DNA of 64,000 bases, from contig NZ_LN881722.1 in the NCBI RefSeq assembly GCF_001457415.1, positions 1 to 64,000 of the forward strand, in the 5' to 3' direction. Shown here in pieces: positions 57,380 to 64,000 of this stretch. The stretch is from Gorillibacterium timonense. GTDB taxonomy: Bacteria; Bacillota; Bacilli; Paenibacillales; NBRC-103111. Position numbers and translations under genes: made by a program. Position 1 is the stretch's first letter. Every line of letters starts with the position of its first letter. A model generated the notes under the pieces. The model ran no database searches. It was not told the DNA's origin and worked only from the letters and a program-made list of their open reading frames with translations.

Positions 57380-57636
57380 GAGACAATCATGTTAACCATA
57401 AGTATTTTATGTTGGACATAGGCAACAACAGCTCTAATCATAATTAGCAGTAGGGATGAAATACTGTCATTTGCATCTAAGGGAATACGTTTTTAGGATG
57501 ATATATTGTTAAGGTGGATCTGTATTCCATATTTGCTTATATAGATAAAATTACAATGTTCAAATTTTGAGGATTTACTTTCTTGAGTGCAATAAGTGGT
57601 TGATTCAACCTTCCAATCCTATTGGAGGCGACTGAG
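57380..57636. other. AT-rich island spacer
   Basis: No gene or structure supported. A ribosome site at 57624-57628 belongs to the next frame. Confidence 0.35.
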
Positions 57637-58137
57637 ATGCAACAGACAAAATCGAGAAGAATTTACCGCGTCAGTTTGATATTCCTGGATCTGCTTCTTG
57701 CGGGGGGGGGGGGGATTGTATGGTATAAGTTCCCCTTTACGGCTGATCGGTATCTACCACCTAAGGAAAAGATTCAAACGATTTCTTATGGGACCCTTGT
57801 TGCAGATTGAGAGCTTAAATCTAGGGACATTTATATCAGGGATCGGAAAAGGATCTCGGAGTTTTACGGAAAATTTCGCTATGTGCGTGGCGTCCGGTTG
57901 CTGGGAGAACGAAATGTCATTAATACCACAAAGTCCATTTGGATAATTCCGGTTCGCGTGGATAACGGAAAGGAAAAACTCGTGAGTCTGGAAATGAGCA
58001 GCGGAGGCGATTTCAGCCTGAACGGCGGGAAAAAAAGCGTATCGCTTGTGGTCCCGTCCGAAGGATTCCCTCTTTACAAGCTTGAAAGCCTGCTTTTTCG
58101 GACGAGAAGTGAGGGCTTAGATCGACATAACAGCCTG
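57637..58137 (+). pseudogene. Membrane-anchored hypothetical gene with a G13 tract and internal stop
   Basis: ATG 57637 is preceded by TTGGAGGCGACTG. The protein starts MQQTKSRRIYRVSLIFLDLLLA, a single N-terminal hydrophobic anchor, then a run of 13 G (57702-57714) encodes Gly residues. The frame reaches a TGA at 57808-57810 and goes on in the same frame as ELKSRDIYIRDRKRISEFYGKF...IPVRVDNGKEKLVSLEMSSGGDFSLNGG to ~58107. So there is one in-frame stop, and the homopolymer is a likely slippage site. No family recognised. Confidence 0.5.
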
Positions 58138-58196
58138 AAAAAAAAGATCGCCTCGTCTTCTTGGCATTCTAGCCAAGGAGAGAGCGATCTTTTTTC
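58137..58196 (+). terminator. Rho-independent terminator in the island
   Basis: AAAAGATCGC and GCGATCTTTT, with inner TTCTTGGC/GCCAAGGA pairing, then TTTTTT. Confidence 0.75.
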
Positions 58197-58238
58197 ACGA
58201 AGTGGGCCAGTGAGTCCGCTGCGAGGCTTAATGCCGAA

Positions 58239-58720
58239 CCTTTTTACAGCGAGCGGCGGTGGATGATGGCGAGCATGTCCTCGCGTTTGAGCTTCCGGAA
58301 GTGGCCGAACGGGCCATATACCATTACCTTATCGATCATTGGTTTCCAATTGGCTGCTAACGATGTCATAGTCGGCGAGGCGGGACAGAGTCCCTATGCT
58401 CGTCCAGAAGGGGCGCATTACTTGAATACCTTCCAGACCAAATTACCATGCTGATTTGTTGGCTGGGTCGATGCCGAAGACGTTGACGGCCATTTGCTTA
58501 AAGCGCTCAGGGCCTGCGTCTAGCACATGCTCCATCCAGTTCGGGAAGAGGATCGCGAGGTCGCCGCCGTGCTCGATGTTGTACGTCGCCCAGTCGCCGC
58601 GAATGCCCATGGAGATCATTCCGTTGCGCCATGGTTCCGCGGTAGAGGATCGCCTCCCGGTGCTCGAAGCTGTTAGCAGCTTCGGAGATGGTTAGATCGA
58701 TTGCTCGCCGATCTCTTGGT
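58239..58720 (-). pseudogene. Remnant of an iron-containing alcohol dehydrogenase (C-terminal part)
   Basis: On the minus strand, pieces of the C-terminal third of a BdhA/YugJ-type Fe-alcohol dehydrogenase can be read in order across several frames: [16 protein letters not shown], then [34 protein letters not shown] (with part of the usual IEHxxSAxxDxPHG region deleted), [21 protein letters not shown]...SRLADYD, and the C-terminus PFGHFRKLKREDMLAII. There are stops and frameshifts between them. It is GC-rich like the chromosome backbone and unlike the island around it. Confidence 0.6.
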
Positions 58721-58940
58721 CGGAGATTGGAAATTGTAGATGAAGTCTCACATATGACTGTACAGCGTGCGATGCTCTCATAACTATTTGCAATGCCATG
58801 GAGGAGGATCTGCGACTCCTCTTTTTTAAGGGAATATATACCATATCCAGAATAGCAGTGTGTGCGTTGAATCTCACCCAGTAGTACGGAGATACGGCCT
58901 TGATGAAGAGAGGTGCGTAGAACTTTAGACCTATCGTCAC

Positions 58941-58969
58941 TTGAAAAATTGGTCAGAAAATGGTTTAAT
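58941..58969 (+). promoter_or_regulatory. Candidate promoter of the methyltransferase-DGQHR pair
   Basis: TTGAAA (58941-58946), 17-base spacer, TTTAAT (58964-58969), about 45 bases before the methyltransferase start. Confidence 0.4.
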
Positions 58970-59014
58970 ATAACAATATACGGATGGCCATTTAGTACTC
59001 TAGGGAGTGCGGTT

Positions 59015-59932
59015 ATGAAAATATATAAGAGATTTAGTGCAGAGAACCGTATAACATTATATAACGGAGATAGCTTAAAACTATTAAAACAGATCCCCAG
59101 CAATTCCGTAGATATGATCATCACTTCTCCCCCGTACTGTATTGGCAAGGAGTACGAAGATCCTCAAAACGACATTGAATCCTTTAAAAACGAACATAAA
59201 AGGATATTCCCCGATATATATAGAGTGCTTAAGCCTGGCGGAAGTCTTTGCTGGCAAGTAGGATACCACATTAATGACGCAACGGTATTTCCTTTGGATT
59301 TTTTTGTATATGATATATTTGTAGAGGGAAGTAAAGATACAGAATATCCGTTACTATTACGAAATAGGATTATATGGACTTTCGGTCATGGTTTAAACGG
59401 TACGCAACGTTTTAGCGGACGACATGAAACAATATTGTGGTTTACGAAAGGTAAAAACTATAATTTTGATCTTGATAGTATACGAATTCCACAGAAATAT
59501 CCTGGTAAACGTTCATATAAAGGTCCAAACAAAGGTAAATTAAGTGGCAATCTCTTAGGAAAAAACCCATCCGATGTATGGGACATTCCAAATGTTAAGG
59601 CTCAACACGTAGAAAAAACGGAGCATCCTTGCCAATTTCCAGTTGCTATACCACGAAGGCTAATAAAAGCGCTAACCCCCGTCAACGGTTTGGTTTTAGA
59701 TCCGTATGCTGGAGCGGGTACGAGTGGGGTAGCCGCTGTATTAGAGAATCGAAGATTTGTCGGAGCAGAGATATTATCCCAGTATTATGACATTTCTATA
59801 GAACGAATTAAAGCTGCCGAACGCGGAGAGGCAAAAGTACGAGAGGATGTACCTGTCGTAGAACCAAATTTGAATTCTTCAGTTGCAAAACTGCCGGAGG
59901 AATTTGCAAAAGCAAGGGGAGAGTACTACTGA
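59015..59932 (+). CDS. Site-specific DNA methyltransferase (beta class)
   Basis: A 305-residue amino-methyltransferase acting on N6-adenine or N4-cytosine. Motif IV TSPPY is at 37-41 (SPPY favours cytosine-N4, but adenine enzymes also have it), and the AdoMet motif I VLDPYAGAGTSG is near the C-terminus (227-238). This order defines the beta class. EKTEHPCQFP just before motif I is typical. ATG 59015 follows AGGGAGTGCGG. Its stop overlaps the next start (TGATG), so it is coupled to the DGQHR gene. No ordinary restriction gene is beside it. Intact and AT-rich. Confidence 0.88.
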   Translation: MKIYKRFSAENRITLYNGDSLKLLKQIPSNSVDMIITSPPYCIGKEYEDPQNDIESFKNEHKRIFPDIYRVLKPGGSLCWQVGYHINDATVFPLDFFVYDIFVEGSKDTEYPLLLRNRIIWTFGHGLNGTQRFSGRHETILWFTKGKNYNFDLDSIRIPQKYPGKRSYKGPNKGKLSGNLLGKNPSDVWDIPNVKAQHVEKTEHPCQFPVAIPRRLIKALTPVNGLVLDPYAGAGTSGVAAVLENRRFVGAEILSQYYDISIERIKAAERGEAKVREDVPVVEPNLNSSVAKLPEEFAKARGEYY

Positions 59933-61665
59933 TGGCAAAGAAAAGAAAGAAGCTAACTGAAGAACAACTGGTTAAACGTCGTGATGCAGCATTTCGCAAG
60001 AAAATACGGACGACATTTACAAATGCTGGATTCATCTACCTTAATACACTAAATAAGCATCAGAAAATAGGTAGCCGAGTCATTGAAGTGGATGCAGTAT
60101 TTTTATATGAAAATGTCATGCTAATATGTGAGGATACGGGGGCGGCTGCAAAGGATAAAGACCATATCCGAAAGAAGAAAGAGGCATTTGTCGAGATTAA
60201 TAGGAATTTTCCGGAATTTTTCAACTGGTTGAGCACTACATTCCCTGAAAACGAGGAAAAATTAAAATCGTACAAAGTGGATCGATACATAGTCTTTAAT
60301 CTCTACATTTCTCAAAACGAACTAAACTTAACAAGAGATGAACGGTCTTTATTCGACAATATTTTATTTATTGAGCCACAAACTTTAAATTATTTTAATA
60401 GAATTACTCAATGCATAAAATTGTCTTCTCGTTTTGAGATATTTCGATTTTTGGGGATAAAGAATGATGATATTGGATCATCAAAAAGCGATGCCGATAT
60501 AAAGTCCATTAAGGCTCCAATTATTTGCTCAGAAGACTCCGTAGGAATTTATAACGGAGTTCGCGTAATATCATTTATGATGTCGGCTGATTTATTACTT
60601 AATACATCTTATGTAATGAGAAAGGATAACTGGGAAGACTCAAATTGGCCATATCAAAGACTGATCGAAAAAGAAAAAGTTGCAAGTATTAGACGCTTTT
60701 TAGCTGAAAATGGACAAGCTTTTTATAATAATATAATAGTTGGACTTCCCAATACTGTTCGTTTTGTAGACGCTTCTAATAACTATATATCCATCGATAA
60801 AATAGGAGACCTTGAGAATTGTAAATTGTCGATACCTGCAGAATGGAATAGTATCTGTGTTATTGATGGACAACACAGAATTTTTGCACACTATGAAGGC
60901 CCTGATAACGACAAATTTGAGAAAAAAATTGCACCACTAAGGAAGAAACTTCATCTATTAGTCACTGGTCTTATATTTCCTGAAAATATGTCTAAAATCG
61001 AAATCGCTCAAATTCAAAGCAAAATTTTCTTGGAGATTAATTCAAATGCCAAGTCTGTACCTGCTGATGTTTTGCTTCATATTGAAATGATTAGCAATCC
61101 ATTTTCAGATATAGGTTTAGCTCGTCGTGTTATTGAAAGACTAAACAAGGAACAAGTCTTTCTTAATATGTTCGAGTTATCGTCTATTGACGAATCCAAG
61201 ATCAAAGTAGCATCAATAATAAAATTTGCTCTCCGTTATCTGGTTACATTAATACCTTCAGGGGGGAAAGACAGTTTCTTTACTTATTGGGATGAAAATA
61301 AAAAAGGGCTTTTATTGAAAAAGGAAGAAACATCTCTTAATGAGTATATAGAATTTTGTGCAGACAACTTAAGAATCTATTTTTCTGCAATAAAAAAGAG
61401 ATTTACTAATGATTGGCATGATAATAGTTCTAAGATATTATCTGTAACATCTATTAACGGCTTCATTATTGCATATACACGACAATTAGCAGTTAATGGA
61501 GTTCAATCGTTTGAATTTTTTGATAGAGCATTTCAAAAGCTCAATGTTGACTTCTCAAAGGATAATTTCCCCTTTACCTCCAGTCAATATAGAAAGTTCT
61601 CTGATCAGATTATTAAAGAGGCGTTTGGGCTGGAACCCAACACTCAAGAAGACTCTACATTTTAA
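59932..61665 (+). CDS. DGQHR-domain protein with PD-(D/E)XK-like N-terminus
   Basis: A 577-residue protein. Residues 312-316 are DGQHR in CVIDGQHRIFAHYEG, the hallmark of the DGQHR/DndB-like family linked to phosphorothioate and other DNA-modification loci. The N-terminal ~150 residues include RVIEVDAVFLYENVMLICEDTG (49-70), which has the strand-turn-strand form of a PD-(D/E)XK nuclease core (EVD ... CED), although the usual Lys is not at the final position. The C-terminal ~200 residues are helical and unassigned. Overlaps the methyltransferase by one base. The pair looks like a compact modification/restriction module; biochemical role unknown. Confidence 0.75.
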   Translation: MAKKRKKLTEEQLVKRRDAAFRKKIRTTFTNAGFIYLNTLNKHQKIGSRVIEVDAVFLYENVMLICEDTGAAAKDKDHIRKKKEAFVEINRNFPEFFNWLSTTFPENEEKLKSYKVDRYIVFNLYISQNELNLTRDERSLFDNILFIEPQTLNYFNRITQCIKLSSRFEIFRFLGIKNDDIGSSKSDADIKSIKAPIICSEDSVGIYNGVRVISFMMSADLLLNTSYVMRKDNWEDSNWPYQRLIEKEKVASIRRFLAENGQAFYNNIIVGLPNTVRFVDASNNYISIDKIGDLENCKLSIPAEWNSICVIDGQHRIFAHYEGPDNDKFEKKIAPLRKKLHLLVTGLIFPENMSKIEIAQIQSKIFLEINSNAKSVPADVLLHIEMISNPFSDIGLARRVIERLNKEQVFLNMFELSSIDESKIKVASIIKFALRYLVTLIPSGGKDSFFTYWDENKKGLLLKKEETSLNEYIEFCADNLRIYFSAIKKRFTNDWHDNSSKILSVTSINGFIIAYTRQLAVNGVQSFEFFDRAFQKLNVDFSKDNFPFTSSQYRKFSDQIIKEAFGLEPNTQEDSTF

Positions 61666-61700
61666 CATAAATCATCTCTGTTAAGTGTTAAGTTTTTAAG

Positions 61701-61940
61701 TTACTTAATCCTTAGAACAAATGATATTTCAACTGGTTCTAAGCTAATTTGCAGGCTTGTTCTTACTTCTTCAACAAAATGCGAACAAATCATTTTTTCA
61801 TCTCCCTCTCCCAGATAATATTTCCATCCAAGAACCGAATTTGCCAACCCTTGAAGAGCATCATATTGTGCTATGGAGAAATCATTATTTTTGAACAAAT
61901 ACATATCGCCATTTATTGATAGTACTATAACTGATAGCAT
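61701..61940 (-). CDS. Small hypothetical protein
   Basis: 79 residues: MLSVIVLSINGDMYLFKNNDFSIAQYD... with a perfect AGGAGG six bases before the ATG (minus strand), which argues that it is a real gene. No membrane segment or family recognised. It converges on the DGQHR gene, ending 35 bases from its stop. A T12 homopolymer (61976-61987) lies upstream of its start. Possibly an accessory protein or immunity factor of the neighbouring module. Confidence 0.5.
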   Translation of the reverse strand: MLSVIVLSINGDMYLFKNNDFSIAQYDALQGLANSVLGWKYYLGEGDEKMICSHFVEEVRTSLQISLEPVEISFVLRIK

Positions 61941-62040
61941 TGTAACCTCCTGTTTTCTGTAATGCGAGGGGTTAGTTTTTTTTTTTTATCATCTATAGCT
62001 CTTATTATTGTTTACCGTTTTAATAAATATATGCTTATTT

Positions 62041-62367
62041 TCCTTACTTCATGATGCGCCCTTCAACCCTTACACGTATTACATTTCTTTATTAATACAT
62101 AGCCTATTGGAATAATGGATAAATCTTGCTTCCATCCTACCTTTGTATGGGGAACGCAGTGTAACAATCTGCTATAAGCCAGATTCAAAAGTGATATGAC
62201 TGCTCTTCATTTCGAATCATTGTCCGGGTAGCTATGCAATTAAACGTTGATCTAACTTTATTCCCGCCTGATTATGTAGATGGGTGAAGTCCCAAACTAT
62301 GCAGCATTCTATCAAAGAATCTATTCAATCTCATTCGGCCAATTGTGGATTTGCTGATCCACGGTTC
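62041..62367. other. Island right-end spacer
   Basis: No supported gene. Contains AATTGTGGATTTGC (62341), a string also found near 53132 and, less well, at 63791. Confidence 0.35.
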
Positions 62368-62446
62368 GCCTTCATAGGTATGACCAGTGAGCGTGTTCTT
62401 AAAGGGTATGCTCACTGTTTTTTTGTGGGATGTAAGCTATGCATGG
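62368..62446 (+). repeat. Direct repeat, right: remnant of ssrA 3' end, terminator and flank (attR-like)
   Basis: Aligns with 48265-48348 along its whole length: TCGCCTTCATA for the tmRNA end, CCAGTGAG-GTG, ATGCTCACTGTTTTTTTGT and AGCTATGCATGG. The match is ~80 percent by eye. It still forms a terminator (AGTGAGCGTG with TATGCTCACT then TTTTTTT). Confidence 0.7.
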
Positions 62447-62851
62447 AGCCGTGGGAGCAGGGAAACGCATGGTCAAAGCTGAAATGAACGTTGTGCGGCC
62501 TTGGAGCACCAAAAGGATTGACGATATTTGGTGCTTTTTGTATTCTGGTGATGAAATAAGTGTTCTTTTTCACTATCAAAATGGGGGCTCAAGCATTTCA
62601 AGAATGTCCTGTTATATTTGATGTATTCAAGATAGCCCATTCAGATTGAACAAGTGTCGAAATGAGCTTGGGAAGGACGTTGGTATTATGAGAAAAATTC
62701 CAAAATTTAGCAGCTTGTTGCCGGTACGCCATCACGCCAGCGATGGGGGGCAATTGATACTGACATATTCCCAAACCGTGTTCGAACGGCTCAATTCGGG
62801 TATAACAATAGAGAGGTGTCAAAATTCCTCCGCAAGGGGGCTGTTTGAATA
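62447..62851 (+). other. Spacer after the island
   Basis: No gene supported. A hairpin AGCACCAAA/TTTGGTGCT followed by TTTTT at 62505-62539 looks like a terminator of something no longer present. Confidence 0.45.
62505..62539 (+). terminator. Orphan terminator hairpin
   Basis: Nine-base perfect stem AGCACCAAA/TTTGGTGCT with a 12-base loop and TTTT. Confidence 0.6.
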
Positions 62852-63772
62852 ATGTCAATCCGTTTAACCGATCAAAGAATCGTCCCACATGTATGGTACG
62901 ACAAGGAGGCAAAAGAAGCAGCAGAGTTTTACGCTTCCGTATTCCCGGACTCCAAAATTACGGATGTAACCACCTTACATAACACACCATCCGGCGATAG
63001 CGATGTAGTCTCTTTTGAAATATGGGGGCAGAAGTTTATGGCGATCAGCGCGGGACCCTATTTTAAAATTAATCCGTCTGTGTCTTTCATGGTTAACTTT
63101 GACCCCTCTCGAGAGAAAGATGCGGAAGAGAGATTGAATGAGGTTTGGAGCAAATTATCGGATGGCGGTACAGCGCTAATGCCGCTCGATAAGTACCCGT
63201 TCAGCGAAAGATATGGCTGGATTCAGGACAAGTATGGGTTGACGTGGCAGTTAATTCTAACCAACCCAGAAGGCGAAGTACGCCCTACGATTATACCGTC
63301 GATGTTGTTTGTCGGGGATCGATGCGGCAAAACGGAAGAGGCGATTCATTTTTACCTGTCCGTATTTAAGAACGCCAAGCAGGGACTTACGGCTCGCTAC
63401 CCCAAAGGTATGGAACCCGACAAAGAAGGGACGATCCTATTCGCTGACTTCATGCTTGAAAATCAGTGGTTTGTCGCAATGGACAGCGCGCACGAGCATA
63501 GATTCAGTTTCAACGAGGCCATTTCATTCATGGTGTATTGCGACACACAAGATGAGATTGACTACTACTGGGATAAGCTCTCTGCGGTTTCGGAAGCCGA
63601 GCAATGCGGTTGGCTGAAAGATAAGTATGGGGTGTCCTGGCAGGTTGTGCCCAGAGAGATGGACGAGATGATGAGCAAGGGGACACCGGAGCAGATTGCT
63701 TCCGTAACAAAAGAATTTCTTAACATGAAGAAATTTGATCTTGCGGAATTGAAGGAAGCATACAACAGATGA
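62852..63772 (+). CDS. Tandem VOC/PhnB-like (glyoxalase-fold) protein
   Basis: A 306-residue protein of two similar halves. Each begins with a VPHVWYDKEAKEAAEFYASVFPDSKI-type or IIPSMLFVGDRCGKTEEAIHFYLSVFKNAK-type segment and ends with a GWIQDKYGLTWQLI or GWLKDKYGVSWQVV segment, the PhnB / 3-demethylubiquinone-methyltransferase-like VOC pattern. Ligand unknown. The ATG at 62852 follows AAGGGGG. Codon use and GC return toward the backbone, so it is probably outside the island. Confidence 0.85.
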   Translation: MSIRLTDQRIVPHVWYDKEAKEAAEFYASVFPDSKITDVTTLHNTPSGDSDVVSFEIWGQKFMAISAGPYFKINPSVSFMVNFDPSREKDAEERLNEVWSKLSDGGTALMPLDKYPFSERYGWIQDKYGLTWQLILTNPEGEVRPTIIPSMLFVGDRCGKTEEAIHFYLSVFKNAKQGLTARYPKGMEPDKEGTILFADFMLENQWFVAMDSAHEHRFSFNEAISFMVYCDTQDEIDYYWDKLSAVSEAEQCGWLKDKYGVSWQVVPREMDEMMSKGTPEQIASVTKEFLNMKKFDLAELKEAYNR

Positions 63773-63819
63773 TGGGGTTCGGTCTCCGCGAATTGTGGAG
63801 TTGCCAAGCCATCGTTGAT

Positions 63820-63850
63820 TTGATGGGCCAACATCAATTTGTTGTTTTTT
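63820..63850 (+). terminator. Probable terminator after the VOC gene
   Basis: TTGATG-GGCCAA-CATCAA hairpin followed by TTTGTTGTTTTTT. The stem is short (6 pairs). Confidence 0.5.
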
Positions 63851-63886
63851 CGAATAGGGATTCACCTCACCGTGGCCCCATCATGT

Positions 63887-63918
63887 AAATCCACAACTGC
63901 AAGAGGTTGTGGATTTTT
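63887..63918 (+). terminator. Terminator hairpin near the window end
   Basis: AAATCCACAAC and GTTGTGGATTT are complementary, loop TGCAAGAG, with TTT running on from the stem. Confidence 0.6.
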
Positions 63919-64000
63919 GCTGTTTCTATCGATATTCTAGACTTAGAAAGTTTGACTGAATGGGTGCAATATCTTTCGAAACAACTAAAAAGCAACTACC

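Overview
The window looks like chromosome of a Paenibacillaceae-type Firmicute. It has low-GC Gram-positive gene order (hprK-lgt-ppaX-his operon-trxB-rapZ-yvcK-whiA-HPr-clpP, then cggR-gap-pgk-tpiA-gpmI-eno, then secG-rnr-smpB-ssrA), strong AGGAGG-type ribosome sites, a fairly GC-rich backbone, and a B. subtilis-like CggR operator and CtsR box. Genus is inference.

Region 1 (1-1216): the 3' end of a 23S rRNA followed by eight tRNA genes (Ser, Met, Val, Thr, Asp, Phe, Tyr, Lys) and a terminator. No 5S gene is visible between 23S and the tRNAs. Region 2 (1.2-7.2 kb): an efflux pump with divergent TetR regulator, a MraY/TagO-type glycosyl-1-phosphate transferase, a PucR-type regulator and the shared sugar ABC ATPase UgpC/MsmX. 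Region 3 (7.4-18.1 kb): hprK, lgt, ppaX, an acyltransferase, and the full histidine operon hisZGDBHAF(IE). Region 4 (18.7-28.3 kb): prs (makes PRPP, the HisG substrate), a TPR protein, trxB, glucokinase, rapZ, yvcK, whiA, an HPr protein with an intact His15, then convergent clpP and tRNA-Arg. Region 5 (28.5-36.2 kb): the cggR glycolytic operon with a promoter and operator. Region 6 (36.3-43.1 kb): an M50 peptidase-like membrane protein, an Rrf2 regulator coupled to a giant YhgE/Pip protein, and a GntR/YtrA-type regulator with an ABC transporter. Region 7 (43.2-48.3 kb): secG, rnr with a very long basic tail, smpB and tmRNA.

Region 8 (about 48.3-62.4 kb) is an AT-rich, decayed genomic island at the 3' end of ssrA. 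The last bases of ssrA and its terminator recur in diverged form at 62368-62446, which gives about 14 kb between direct repeats. The island holds a NucS-like nuclease, a tRNA-dihydrouridine synthase, a GHKL ATPase fused to an HExxH peptidase, several HEPN-like genes (one split by an IS3-family element, one broken by a stop and a frameshift), an iron-alcohol-dehydrogenase remnant, a gene with a 13-G tract, and an intact overlapping pair: a beta-class DNA methyltransferase plus a DGQHR protein with a nuclease-like N-terminus. The pair and the GHKL-peptidase fusion are the best candidates for undescribed defence or DNA-modification functions. No integrase gene is visible. Beyond the island lies a two-domain VOC/PhnB-like protein.
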